In this document: positions 11,649 to 22,619 of the stretch, piece by piece
Layout of the letters: every line of letters begins with the position of its first letter
Numbering within the stretch: position 1 is the first letter of the stretch
From: Humulus lupulus
Lineage: Eukaryota > Streptophyta > Magnoliopsida > Rosales > Cannabaceae
Assembly (NCBI RefSeq): GCF_963169125.1
Contig: NC_084802.1
Coordinates: 30,695,107-30,759,106, forward strand
Direction of reading: 5' to 3'
Length of the DNA: 64,000 nucleotides
The notes under the pieces: generated by a model
Databases searched by the model: none
Told to the model about the DNA's origin: nothing
What the model saw: the letters and a program-made list of their open reading frames with translations, nothing else
Position numbers and translations under genes: made by a program

Positions 11649-12988
11649 TCACAGATGGTTCAAGAGGACGATCGACTTGGCTTGATCATAGGGACCCCCC
11701 AAGTACAACTTGAGTCTTTGCCCGTTCACTTTAAAGGTTCTTTTCTTCTCGTTGCTTACTTCAACTGCTCCATGTGGGAATACTTTCACAATTGTATAAG
11801 GCCTGGACCATCTAGACTTCAGCTTTCCCGGAAAGAGCTTCAACCTTGAATTAAATAATAACACATGCTGCCTTGGGTGGAATTCTTTTTGTACAAGGTT
11901 CTTGTCATGCCATGCTTTAGTTCGTTCCTTATAGATTTTAGTGTTTTCATATGCCTCATTCCGAAACTCCTCTAACTCATTTAACTGCAACATTCTGTTC
12001 TCGCCCGCTGCAGTCATGTCCATGTTCAGTTTCTTCATTGCCTAGTATGCCTGGTGCTCTAGCTCAACTGGTAAGTGACACGCTTTACCGAAAACTAATC
12101 TATATGGTGACATACCAATTGGAGTTTTGAAAGCTGTCCTATATGCCCATAGTGCATCATCAAGTCTTTTGGACCAGTTTTTCCTCGAGCTTAGCACCGT
12201 TTTCTCCAAAATACTCTTCACTTCCCTATCTGAGATTTCTGCTTGGCCATTGCTTTGAGGGTGATAAGGCAAAGGAATTCGATGTCGTACACCATATCGA
12301 GACAACAATGCATCAAATTGCTTATTGCAGAAATGACTCCCTTCATCACTAACTATAACTCTAGGAGTTCCAAACCGAGTAAAAATAAATTTTTGAAGGA
12401 AATTGAGAACCGTTTTACCGTTGTTAGCTGGTGTTGCTGCTGCTTCAATCCACTTTGATACATAATCAACAGTAAGCAATACATAAAGATTGTTGTATGA
12501 TAAAGAAAAAGTCCCCATAAAGTCAATTCCCCAAACATCAAAGAGTTCCACTTCCAAAATTCATGTCAAAGGCATCTCGTTCCTCCTTGAGATGTTACTG
12601 GTGCGTTGGCAAGGATCACATGCCTTGACGAAGCTATGAGCATCATTAAAAAGACCAGGCCTAAAGAATCCCGATTGAAGTACCTTGGCTGTTGTTATAT
12701 TGCCCCTAAAATGCCCTCCACATTGCAGCGTGTGGCAATGAGAAAATATGGAATACATTTCCTCTTCAGGCACACAACGACAAATGATTTGATCGACACA
12801 ATGATTGTAGAGGATCAGTTCTTCCCAATAATAGTGTTTTACTTCAAAATAAACTTTTTGAACTGCTGTCTAGACATCTCCGAAGGAACTGTGTTAGCTG
12901 CCAAGAAATTCACATAATCAGCATACCACGGGACAATCAGCTTTCCTCTGATTGTAAATAATTGCTCATCGGGGAAGCTGTCATTTAT
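11649..12988 (-). pseudogene. pol: Athila-like integrase (two to three stops)
   Basis: Read on the minus strand in one frame from about 12988 to 11649. The zinc finger region HCHTLQCGGHFRG...CDPC lies at about 12640-12745. The catalytic triad is visible: WGIDFMG (first Asp, about 12525), [10 protein letters not shown] (second Asp, about 12345) and [13 protein letters not shown] (Glu, about 12225). [16 protein letters not shown] (about 12045-12095) and [18 protein letters not shown] (about 11800-11860) are Athila-specific C-terminal signatures. In-frame stops fall between 12561 and 12557 and at 12039-12041, and more lie in the segment 12774-12988. This is among the better preserved integrases of the window. 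Confidence 0.88.
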
Positions 12989-13987
12989 CTACACTTCTTT
13001 CATGCTCGATGTCTCTGCAACCTCCAACCTCGACAAGTGGTCTGGTACCAAATTCTCTGTTTCTTTCTTATCTCTTATCTCCATATCAAACTCCTGCAAT
13101 AACAGTATCCACCGAATCAATCGATGCTTGGCATCTTTCTTTATCATGAGGTACTTTATTGTTGAATGATCAGTGTACACTATGACCTTATTTCCAACGA
13201 GATAGGGGCGAAACTTATCAAAGGCAAACACTATTGCAAGCAGTTCCTTTTCTGTTGTGGCATAGTTTAACTGAGCGTCATTCAACATTCTCCTTGCATA
13301 ATAAATAGTACGAAAGACTCTATAAAATCTTTGACCCAAAACTGCCCCAACTGCATAGTCACTGGCATCACACATCAATTCGAATGGAAGGTCCCATTTT
13401 GGTGCAAAAATTAACTTCTTTTTTAACGTTTGGAAAGCTTTTAAACAATCTCCATTAAAATAAAATTGCACATCGTTCATTAACAAGGTTGAAAGAGACT
13501 TAGAGATTTTTGAAAAATCCTTGATAAATCTTCTATAAAATCCAACATGCCCAAGGAAACTTCTTGCCCCTTTCAATGACACCGGTGGTGGAAGATTTTC
13601 TATTGTTGAGATTTTGGCTCGATCCACCTCAATACCTTTACTAGAAATTCTGTGACCAAGTACTATACCCTCTTTTACCATAAAATGGCATTTTCCCCAA
13701 TTTAACACCATATTTTCTTTTTCACATCGGTTCAATACATTCTCCAAGTTACCCATACACACATCAAACAAAGAGCCAAAAATAGAAAAATCGTCCATGA
13801 TAATCTCAATGCTCCTTTCCACCATATTCGAAAAGATAGCCATCATGCACCGCTGGAATGTTGTTGGTGCATTACCTAGTCTAAATGGCATTCTCCTGAA
13901 AGCAAACGTGCCATAGGGACATGTAAATGTCGTTTTCTCTTGGTCCTCTGGTACGATGGCAATTTGATGATACCCTGAGTAACCATC
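12989..13987 (-). pseudogene. pol: Athila-like RT (5'-truncated) and RNase H
   Basis: The frame starts inside RT at [18 protein letters not shown] (about 13930-13987) and passes [11 protein letters not shown]. The active site reads IIMDDFS (Asp-Asp at about 13790-13801). RNase H follows with [15 protein letters not shown] (about 13340-13385) and [12 protein letters not shown] (about 13145-13180), and the domain ends [11 protein letters not shown]. The RT fingers, protease and gag are missing because the fragment ends at 13987. An open frame extends artificially to 14200 across the junction; its first 70 codons are antisense Tekay integrase and should not be annotated as part of this protein. 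Confidence 0.88.
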
Positions 13988-14585
13988 TATGGAAGGAGGT
14001 GTAGATCGCCCATTCATTGGGATGAGATGGGTGAGAGGAAGTATTTGGTATCGGAGATGGTTTAGAAGACTAATGAGGCTATCGAGAAGATCCGAGCTCG
14101 AATGCTTGCTTCGCAGAGCAGACAAAAAAGCTACACTGATCCTAAGTGTAGAGACTTGGAGTTCCAGGTAGGGGACCACGTGTTCTGCGAGTCTCACCAC
14201 TACGAGGGGTGAGAAGGTTTGGGAAAAAGGGCAAGCTGAGCCCTAGATTCATAGGACCTTTCGAGATCCTGGAGAGGATCGGGTTAGTGGTTTACAGGTA
14301 TGCACTGCCACCATCTTTATCGGGAGTTCACGATGTATTCCACATTTCTATGCTTTGGAAATACATCTTAGATATGACTCATGGGTTAAAGTATGAGGAT
14401 TTAGAGTTGTAGATAGATTTCTCATATGAGGAGCGACCGGTTCAGGTCCTAGAAGGGAAAGACAAGGTTCTACGGAACAAGATAATTCCTCTAGTCAAAG
14501 TGTTATGGAGGAATAGCGAGGTCGAGGAAGTGACCTGGGAGCTTGATTCAGCGATGCGAGATTAATATCCTGAGTTATTTAGGTA
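13988..14585 (+). pseudogene. pol: Tekay-1 integrase C-terminus and chromodomain-like tail
   Basis: Coding resumes at [20 protein letters not shown] (from 13988), the segment after the integrase core, and goes on to [15 protein letters not shown] frameshift near 14195 and a stop follow. The frame 14209-14412 holds [17 protein letters not shown] and [10 protein letters not shown]. After a stop the chromodomain-like tail LVKVLWRNSEVEEVTWEL (about 14495-14550) ends at PELFR, near 14585. In chromoviruses this tail guides integration toward modified chromatin. The integrase core between 6489 and 13988 is absent. Confidence 0.85.
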
Positions 14586-14609
14586 AATTTCGAGGATGAA
14601 ATTCCTAGT

Positions 14610-14621
14610 AGGAGGGAATAG
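14610..14621 (+). promoter_or_regulatory. Tekay-1 polypurine tract
   Basis: AGGAGGGAATAG sits directly before the 3' LTR start (TGTAACGACC at 14623), where plus-strand DNA synthesis is primed. Confidence 0.75.
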
Positions 14622-14622
14622 T

Positions 14623-16926
14623 TGTAACGACCCAAATTTGCTAGTAGGGCTTAGTGCCTTGATTAGCGTGTTAGGAGGGCATAATTGGATATATGTATAT
14701 TTAATTGGTTAAATTTGTGGCATGCATGATTAATATGATTATATGGATATATTTTATGCATGTTTATGGAAATATTAGATATGCATGTGGGCCCTTTACA
14801 GCTTATAAGGACATATTTGTAATTTTGGCCCGTTGAGGGCGTAAATGTGATTATGATTGAGACCACATTATTATGTGGATATATTTGCAGCATATGGCTC
14901 GAGACAGTCCTAGTGAGCGGACTAGCGAAATAGTCATAGCGGGGTTTAATACCCAGCTCGGGGAAAGCCTAGGGGTATTTTTGGGAATTTAGAGATATAT
15001 TTTGGGAGTTATTAGATAATGAATAAATACTTGGTAATTAATTGGGCATGACGAGGTTAATTGGTAAATATTAGGAATACTTTAGGAATTAGCGGGAATT
15101 GGGGGAAAAGACCATTATACCCTTAGAAACCATTGGAAGGTTGAATTAACTCAAGGGAAAAAAGGTCTTTTTAGGGGTTAAGGAAATATACTTAGAAGTG
15201 TAGGAAGTAATCAGAAACTCTAGGAAATCTCTGAAAACTCACCCTTTCTCTCTCACTCACGTTCTCACTCTCATTCTCCCTAGAGAACCCAAGTGAGCAT
15301 GAAGAAATAGAAGGGAACAAGCTGAGAATTTTGCAGAGCTTCAGCTGGAAAACTTTGGAATTTAAGCTCAGGAATTAAAGGTTTGAAGCTGAGGGTTTAA
15401 GCTGCCATTGAGGTAAGAATTTTGGTTTTATTTTTGTTAAGATTATGGGTGTTATGTTCAATTGGTTTAGGTCCTTTAGTGGTGAATTTTTGCTGTCTGA
15501 ATTGGTGGTTCCAGTAGAGTTTTGCAGGATATATTATGCTTAAGATACTTGAATAAAGGTCCTAGACTCATTGCTAGGCTTGTTTTGAGTCTAGAAATAT
15601 GTTAGGGGTTGAATTAGTAAGAGTTGGCTGCGGAAAAATGCTAAAGAAAGTTGTTTTTTCTGGGTTTAGGGGCTCGGGTCGCGTACCTGTTCTTCAGGCG
15701 CTGCAACCCACATGAGTATTAAGGCTGGGAGTCTTTGTTTGCCAAGCACGCATCGCAACTCAGGGAGGGCAAGTCGTGACCTGTGTCCCCCAGCAAGGGG
15801 GGATTGCGTCTCTGTTTGAGGGGTGGGTCGCGGCCCTCAAGGGAAAGTCGCGACCCTAATTAAGGAATTAAGGGAAAATGAAGTTTAAGGCTTGGGGAGG
15901 CTTGGGAGTTCAAACCTAAGCGCTCGGGATGATTTCTACTACCCGATTTAGTAGAAATCGAGGTCTCGATGGCAAGCTAATGATTCCTAAATATTTTGAT
16001 GGATTCGAAATTGATGATTACCCATTAGCCACTGTGACTAGGTTTATCGCCAAGGCTCAGGACTGAGGCTCGTGCTCGGGACCGTTTTGTATTCTCCGCT
16101 CATAATTTTAGGTAAAAAAACTTCACCCTTGATTGGTTGTGAACAGGACTAAGATTCCCAATATTTGAGTATGTGTACTGTCTGAATGAATGATTGATAT
16201 GGTATATGAGAATAAATGGCCTAAGAGAGTCGGGGTTGATGACTTGCGCACAGGACATGGCTCGGCCACTGTGAGTCAGGGTCAGCTAATTAAACAATGG
16301 ACTCGGCCTAAGCGAGCTGGAGTCAGTTAAGTAAACAAAGGGCTCAGCCTAAGGGCGCCGACCCTGAGCATTTGTATATTGATTAAGATATATTTCTAAA
16401 CGTACATGTTCACTGTTATTAATTTGATGCCTATGATTTTGTTGAACTTCTGGATGACTATCTTATGATTGATTGATTGGTACTACTGATTATGTATTTG
16501 TTGTTATGATTTTCTTGCTGGGCCTTGGCTCACATGTGCTACATGGTGCAGGTAAAGGCAAGGGAAAACTGGGCAAACCATGAGTTGGAGAGCTCTGTGG
16601 GCGAGGTGTACATTGTCAGCTACTTGTCTGCCACGACCGAGGGATAGTACAGGGATAGAGCCTTAAATTTTGTATTTTGCCATTAGAGTGGCTACTGGTT
16701 GTACAAAACTTTTGGGAGTTGTAAATTGTCTCTTAAACCCTAGTTTTGGGATCCAATGTACCAAACATTTATTTTAATGAAAATTAACCGTTAATGATCA
16801 AAATCTTTTAACCCTAACCTGATATTTAACTTTAGGAACACATTAATGTTCAAACGACTTGATTAGCAAGTCTTGCACTGTTTTAAAATACACAGTGTAA
16901 CGGTCTTGGTTATCTAGGCCGTTACA
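14623..16926 (+). repeat. Tekay-1 3' LTR
   Basis: 2304 bp, same start (TGTAACGACCC) and end (GTTACA) as the 5' LTR. Differences are scattered substitutions and small indels, including an extra CAGGGATAGAG-type repeat near 16645. The following AAATC (16927-16931) is the target duplication. The palindrome cluster recurs at about 15665-15862. Confidence 0.92.
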
Positions 16927-16968
16927 AAATCTCAACCTATATTGCTTATTTTCAAATGCCACATGTTA

Positions 16969-17645
16969 TCACTCAAATATACAAACTCCTATTAACTTTT
17001 TGTAGTGAAAAAAAGTTAAGGAACTCAATGCCTTTGTAAACAAATCAGCAAGTTTCCTTTCAGATGCAACATTAGATAAGACAATAAGTTTAGACTCAAC
17101 TAACTCACGTAGAAAGTGGTGGCGGGTATCGATGTGCTTAGTGCAAGAATGTTGAACAGGGTTTTCAAAGAGATTGATGGCACTGGTATTACCGTAATAG
17201 ATGGTCAAGGTGCCAAGACAAAGGCCATAATCGTGCAACATTTGTTTCATCCAAAGAAGTTGAGTGCAAAAACTTCCTGCCGCAATGTACTCCACTTCAG
17301 TGGTGGAAAGCGAGATGGAGTTTTGCTTCTTTTTTTTTTTTTGTGCAAGAGACCAGGTTGTGTCCCACATAAAAACAACCACCTGAAGTACTTTTCCGAT
17401 CATCAAGGTTACCTGCTCAATCAGAGTCACTAAAACCAACCAAAGAAAGATTAGTATCACAGGAGTACCAAAGACCAAAGTCAGTGGTACTAGTCAGGTA
17501 TTTTAGAATTCTTTTCACAACAGTAAGATGCAGTTTAGTGGGGGCAGATTGATATCTAGCACAAACCCCAACACTGAAACAAATATTAGGATGACTAGCA
17601 GTAATGTAAAGTAAGTTGCCTATCATACTTCTATACAATGTTGCA
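16969..17645 (-). pseudogene. pol: SIRE-like RNase H (frameshifted)
   Basis: Two minus-strand frames join here. The first (17638-17417) has MYRSMIGNLLYITASHPNI and the catalytic-type GFSDSD. The second (17478-16969) carries NSISLSTTEVEYIAAGSFC and TRHHFLRELVESK. Copia RNase H ends in this way, with the final KLADLFTKALS. A frameshift near 17420-17430 and a run of A residues (T on the plus strand, about 17330-17342) separate the parts. The stop falls about 40 bp before the Tekay-1 right target duplication. Confidence 0.82.
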
Positions 17646-18491
17646 TCAACCTTTTTTACCTGTTTCGTCTATGATCAATTTGGCAATGGTGCCCATAGGA
17701 GAGTGAGCATGTTTTGCATTTTCTAAACCAAACTTTTTCAGCATGTTTTTGACGTATTTTGATTGAGACAAGAAAATGCCATTATCAACTTGTTTAATTT
17801 GTAAACCAAGAAAGCAACTTAGTTCACCAACCATGCTCATTTCAAAGTCCTTTGTCATTAGTTGAACAAAAGAGTGAGTGTGTGGATGACAAGTGGATCC
17901 AAATACTATGTCTTCTACATAGATTTGGGTACAAACAATACCAGGATTCAGAGGTTTAATAAACAAAATTTGATCAGCATTACCTCTAGTATACCCATTT
18001 TCAAACAAGTAAGATGTAAGACGATCATACCATGCCTGAGGGGCTTGCTTAAGCCCATAAAATGCCTTGTTCAGTTTGTAGACATGGTCTCCATGATGAG
18101 GATCCTCAAATCCAGGAGGTTGTGACACATAAGCCTCTTCCACAAGGATACCATTCAAGAAAGTACTATTGACATCCATTTGATACAACTTGAACTTCAT
18201 GTAACACGCCACATCCAACAAGAGTCTTATAAATTCCTATCTAGCCACCGGAGCAAATGTTTTCTCAAAGTCTACTCCCTCAATATGAGTATACCCTCGA
18301 GAAACTAATCTGGCCCTGTTGGGCACCACATTTCCCACTTCATCAGTCTTATTTATGAATATCAACTTAGTACCAATGATGTTGGCATCCAAAGGATGAG
18401 GAACAAGGGCTCACACTTCATTTCTCTCCAATTGTTGAAGCTCATCTTGCATGGCAGATATCCAGTGCTCATCTTTAAGGGTGTCCTTGAA
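17646..18491 (-). pseudogene. pol: SIRE-like reverse transcriptase with altered active site
   Basis: The RT covers YQMDVNSTFLNG (about 18155-18190), EEAYVSQPPGFEDP, YGLKQAPQAWYDRL (about 18015-18055) and the catalytic region QIYVEDIVFGS (about 17895-17930). Copia RTs have YVDD; here the first Asp is Glu (YVED, 17910-17921), which would be expected to cripple catalysis. The N-terminal part (18222-18491) has in-frame stops, for example after RNEV and after FAPVAR. A frameshift at about 17640-17646 leads into RNase H. Confidence 0.85.
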
Positions 18492-19823
18492 TTATTTAGG
18501 CTCCACTGAAGAAAGATAACAAGCATTAGAAATTTCATTGGCTAGTTTCTTCCGAGTCACCATCACCTCATTTGGATTGCCTACAATGGAAAATAAAGGA
18601 TGAACTTTGGGTATCCATGTGGGTGGTCCCTTTTTCTGATGAATTCCTAAGTTAGAGGAAACAATATTTTCTGGAATGGAAGACACATCAGAAGCCTCGA
18701 AAGTTTCAATGGTAGCATCAATTTCCTCAATTTTAGATCCACTTGGTTCATCCGCAGTCCGTGATGTAACAGGTAGAATGAATGTGTCAACAAGAGTGTG
18801 GAATTCTTCTTCTTCTGAGTAACTAGCAAAGTCTTCTAAGTCACTAAACACAACATTGATGGATTCCATGGAGGCCTGGGTTTTCATGTTGTATATTCTG
18901 TAGGCACGACTGTTTGTAGAGTACCCCAAAAACTCTCCTTCATCACTCTTGGCGTAAAACTGACCAAGATTTTCTCTATCATTGAGAATGTAGTACTTGT
19001 AACCAAACACATGAAGATAAGCAAAATTTGGTGTTCTGCCTTTCCACAGCTCATAAGAGGTTTCTTTAGTACCAGGACAAAAATGGACTCTATTGCTAAT
19101 GTAGCAAGCATTATTCACCGCTTCAGCCCAAAGTCTCTTAGATAATTTCTTGGCATTTAACATAACACGAGCCATCTCTTGAATAGTTTGATTTTTCCTT
19201 TCCACAACCCCATTTTCCTAAGGAGTTTTAGGTGCTGAGAACTCATGAGCTATCCCTTCTTGGTTGCAAAAATCATCAAAGATGTTCTCAAATTCCTTGC
19301 CATGGTCACTTCTAAGACGAATTACTTTCTTAACATTTTCACCTTTTTCAGCTTGCAAAGAGAGACACAATCCCTTGAAATTCTCAAAAGAGTCAGATTT
19401 TTCTCTAAGAAATCTAACCCAGGAGAATCTAGTGTAATCATCGAAGCACACCATAACATATCTTTTTCCACTCAGACTTTTTGTTTGCATATGACCCATC
19501 AAATCAACATGAAACAGCTCTAAAGCTTGGGAAGTAACTAGAAACTTCAAAGGAGGATGACTACTTTTGACTTGTTTGCCAAGTTGACAAGGACCACACA
19601 CTTTGTATATCAATGGAGCCAAGTTTGGAACACCTCTAACTACTTTTAATTTCACAAGTTTACTGAGATCTCTATAATTTAGATGACCTAACTTGTAGTG
19701 CCATAGTTTAGTTTCATCCGTCTTTGTTGCATTGCACACTAAGTTAGTGCTCAATAGATAAAAATTGCCATTAGATCTCATCCCTATTAAGACATGGATT
19801 CCAGATTTGAAACAACAGTGCAA
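18492..19823 (-). pseudogene. pol: SIRE-like integrase and integrase-RT linker
   Basis: Two open frames in register (19823-19218 and 19205-18492) are split by one stop after APKTP. The zinc finger is intact (HYKLGHLNYRDL...VCGPCQLGK, about 19590-19700). The catalytic triad is intact: FHVDLMGHM (about 19490-19520), IRLRSDHGKEFE (about 19300-19325) and ENGVVERKNQ (about 19190-19215). The C-terminal GKV/linker part continues with LWAEAVNNACYISNR and FGYKYYILNDRENLGQF. The later acidic stretch (about 18690-18830) is a typical poorly conserved linker. Integrase before RT defines Ty1/copia. Confidence 0.87.
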
Positions 19824-20110
19824 TTAATCTTGGAGAAAAGAACCGTGCACCCTTCAGTACAAATTTGACTAACACTTATCAAGTTAGCCTTTAAACCTTC
19901 AACATAGAGAACATTTTCTAGAGGAGGTAAACCATGAAAATGCAACTTCCCTCTTCTTGATCCGTCCTTTGCTCCCATCACCAAAGGTGACATATCCCTC
20001 AACATAAGACAAAAGATTAGTGAGAAGAAGCTTGATTCCAGTCATGTGGCGAGAATACCCGTTGTCAAAATACCTATGGTCACTGTTACAAGCCAGTAGA
20101 GAAGTATGAA
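19787..20110 (-). pseudogene. pol: SIRE-like aspartic protease
   Basis: The minus strand reads HRYFDNGYSRHMTG (about 20035-20080), where copia proteases have LDSGCSRHMTG: the catalytic Asp is retained but the next Ser is Asn. It continues to YVTFGDGSKGRIK (about 19970-20005). A frameshift near 19930-19970 separates two overlapping frames, and the second carries LENVLYVEGLKANLISVSQI (about 19865-19925). Confidence 0.8.
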
Positions 20111-21821
20111 CCACAAGAGCCTTAGTATGAGCATTCTTCGGTCTCCATTGTTTTGTTCCAACAAGAGAGACTTGAGGCTTATCTTTAGAGATGTTTATAA
20201 GATGAGCCAAGTAGAAATTCAACTTGTAACATCTTGGAAAAATATAACCCTTTTTTCCACAGAAATGGCATATAGGAATAAATTTTGCTATGGCTGGAGG
20301 TTTTGTAGGAGTAGCAAGATGTGAAGGGCGAATGGGAGGTACTTCTTGAGATGAACTTGGAAGATCATTCTTTTTGATAGCCAATGGTTGATTGAAACGA
20401 ACCCCATGTTTATCTCTAGCAAACAGACCAATTCTCATCATGTTGTCAAATAAATCTTGACCAGCAGTGTATGCCTCAATGGTTTTGTTAGCATAGTTCA
20501 GCTTCTCTTGCATTTCTTCTAGAGCAACCCTCTTCTCTTCAATGTCCAAGGTGAGAAAATCAACTTTTCCTAACAAGTTTCTCCTTTCTTATTCGAGTTC
20601 TCTCACTTTAACCTCTAGACTTTTAGCCTTCTTTATCATGCTAACCCACTGATTATATATTTGTTCATAGGCAGTTTTCTGGTCCAAGTCATCCTCATCA
20701 CTACACACTCCACCCGAGTCAGTGTCTGAACATGGTGTTTCTGATGTCTTAACGGTGAAAGCAACGAAGTTTTCTTCCAAATCTGAACTATCCTCTTATG
20801 CATCTTTTTGATCCTCTTCACTGTCACTCTAGGTTGCTGCTAGAGCTCTCCCCTTTTTCTTCAAAGTGTTTGCACACTCATCCTGTATATGCCCGAAGCC
20901 TTCACACTCATGGCGTTGAATACCCTTTGGATTTCACTTTTCTCCCATATGAGTAGTATTTCGAGGAAAATTGGGTGGTTTTCTTGAGTTTTCTCCTCTG
21001 TAATCATTGCTGCCTTTTTTCATATTGTTCCTCAGAAACTTAGCATAATTTTTTGTGAGCATTGCAACCTTCTCCTCATCTAAATTCTCAAGAGAATCTC
21101 CCACAAAAAGATTTTCGACAACTTTGTGAGATAAGGCAACTCCACTAGAAACCTTTTTTTCTTTCTTTTCTTTGGACCACCTTTTCATAGTGAGTTCATA
21201 GTTCTGCAATGATCCAATCAACTCATCCAAATCAAGGGTATCAACATCATGACATTCCTCAATGAAAGTAACTTTTGACTTGAACTTCCTAGGGAGAGCT
21301 CCGAGCACCTTCCTTACAAGTTTGGAGTTCGAATAAGTTTCACCTAGAGCAAAAGATTCAGTAGTAATATCACATAATCTAGCATGAAACTTAGTGATAG
21401 ATTCATCATCTCTCATAGTTAAATTTTCAAATTCAATAGTGAGAGATCTCAATCTAGATTTTTTGACATTTTTTGTTTCTTCATTTTTAGTTTGCAACTT
21501 ATCCCATGCATCCTTGGCTATTTCACAATTTGTTATAGCCTTTATTTGACTCACAAAATCTGTATTAAAGATAGCATAAACTCCTTTAGAGTTCCAATTA
21601 GCCTTTTCAATCCTAGTCGTAGTCCATTCTGTCGCAGGCTTTTGTTTAGTGTCCTCACCATCCTTGATGGTAGGTGGAGTCCAGCCGTCAACCACGACAC
21701 TCCAAACAAGTTCATCCATAGCTTTGAGAAAAGCTCTCATCTGAGCATTCCAACAAGCATAGTTGGTTCCATCAAGCATAGGGGGTCTAGTAGTAGACCT
21801 GCGTTCTTTGAAGCAATCCAT
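20110..21821 (-). pseudogene. gag: SIRE-like gag, long form with coiled-coil region and two knuckle remnants
   Basis: From ATG at 21821 (MDCFKERRSTTRPPMLDGTN) one frame runs to about 20110 with stops near 20931, 20820 and 20586. The capsid-like part includes AFLKAMDELVWSVVVDGWTP (about 21680-21740), WNSKGVYAIFN and IGSLQNYELTMK (about 21185-21220). The first knuckle-like motif (ECEGFGHIQDEC, about 20885-20920) and the second (CHFCGKKGYIFPRC, about 20235-20275, with His replaced by Tyr) flank a coiled-coil-prone segment (VKVRELE...LEEMQEKLNYANKTIEAYT). Such a long gag is characteristic of the SIRE/Maximus lineage. Confidence 0.83.
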
Positions 21822-21959
21822 TAATACAAACATAGCAGCAAAAAACAACAAGAAAATGCAAAAACAACACACACACTCAGCTCCTAAGGTACCAACCCAC
21901 ACGATAACTAGAGTAGAAGCAAATAAACTAACTAAAGACAAGCAATGATTAATACACAA

Positions 21960-21971
21960 GCTCTAATACCA
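21960..21971 (-). promoter_or_regulatory. SIRE-like primer binding site
   Basis: On the minus strand TGGTATTAGAGC lies just inside the 5' LTR end. It differs by one base from the initiator tRNA-Met complement TGGTATCAGAGC. Confidence 0.75.
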
Positions 21972-21972
21972 A

Positions 21973-22619
21973 TTGAAAGTTGGTTAACTACTGCTACTCA
22001 ATTGCCTAGTCAATTACCCATTCAATTTATCAAATTAAAATCAGATTTGAATCAAGACTAAGTGTAAGAATAATAAAAATGACACAATCATTTTTACATG
22101 GTTCAACCATGATTTCTCACAATCTACTGCATGGGACCTAGTCCAGAGGTGTAGCAAATCCACTAAAATATTCAGAGTTTTTACAAATACAAATAGTTGA
22201 AACACAAATTAAAATTCCCTTCTAATTTGGTTTACAAACAACAAACAACTCCCTATTTTGTGAAAGTCTTCAAGTAACCAGCCTCCCACTGGTTTTGTAC
22301 GATGTTTGACTCCCTCCAGCTACTCATCAAGCTCCCCTTGAGACATAGCTTGAAATCCCTTCAAGCTTCACACCAGAAAATGTAAGATGAATGGTGAGAA
22401 ATCACCAAACCGCCATGGACAATGAACAATAAAGCATCAAATGCTTCAGACCTTTTTCAGAGAATGTTTCTTGGAGAAGACATTTTTTAGCTGCTAAAAA
22501 ATGTAAGGGAAACACAGACAAAACAAATATATATGCTAGGGCCCAAAATAAAATAGTCAGCTAAGCAAGTCATGTGCTGAAATAGAAATCATGTGCTACT
22601 GCACTTTCAGTGTTCTATC
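21973..22619 (-). repeat. SIRE-like 5' LTR
   Basis: 647 bp with perfect 7-bp inverted ends (TGAAAGT at 21973, ACTTTCA ending 22619). On the element's strand, a GCATATATATTTG TATA-like motif lies near 22525-22540. The 5 bases beyond the end are GTGTT; the partner duplication is not in the window. Confidence 0.85.

Larger units (their letters stand above)
6490..13987 (-). mobile_element. Athila-like Ty3/gypsy fragment: one LTR, envelope-position ORF, integrase, RNase H, partial RT
   Basis: On the minus strand the order is part of RT, RNase H, integrase, a noncoding stretch, an extra ORF and then the 3' LTR. This matches the Athila lineage, which carries an additional ORF after pol. The 5' LTR, gag, protease and RT fingers are missing: the right edge falls inside RT (at the DGYSGY motif) and directly abuts the Tekay-1 integrase C-terminus at 13988. 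About 480 bp of Tekay integrase core are lost at the same junction. The left edge is the exact LTR end. Confidence 0.85.
577..16926 (+). mobile_element. Tekay-1: Tekay/Del-like chromovirus (Ty3/gypsy), full-length with both LTRs, interrupted by Athila fragment
   Basis: The two LTRs (577-2867 and 14623-16926) are near-identical and begin TGTAACGACCC and end GTTACA. A 5-bp target duplication AAATC flanks the element (572-576 and 16927-16931), so both ends are exact. A primer site for initiator tRNA-Met follows the 5' LTR and a purine tract precedes the 3' LTR. Coding domains in order are gag, protease, RT, RNase H, integrase and a C-terminal chromodomain-like segment. This order and the integrase tail match the Tekay (Del) chromovirus lineage. 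All domains are broken by stops and single-base frameshifts. The integrase core is missing where a minus-strand Athila-like fragment sits (6490-13987). Confidence 0.9.
311..22619 (-). mobile_element. SIRE-like Ty1/copia retrotransposon, 3' end missing, interrupted by Tekay-1
   Basis: A minus-strand copia element in domain order gag, protease, integrase, RT, RNase H (integrase before RT is the copia order). Its 5' LTR (21973-22619) has perfect terminal inverted repeats TGAAAGT/ACTTTCA, with a tRNA-Met-like primer site next to it. The gag is long, with two knuckle-like motifs separated by a coiled-coil-rich stretch, as in the SIRE/Maximus lineage. Just downstream of the RNase H stop the element is split by Tekay-1 (577-16926). 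The 3' LTR is not in the window. Coding sequence carries at least three stops in gag, two or more frameshifts and an altered RT active site, so it is inactive. Confidence 0.8.

Noticed and set aside
21492..21824. 110-codon plus-strand ORF
   Set aside because: Antisense shadow of the SIRE-like gag.
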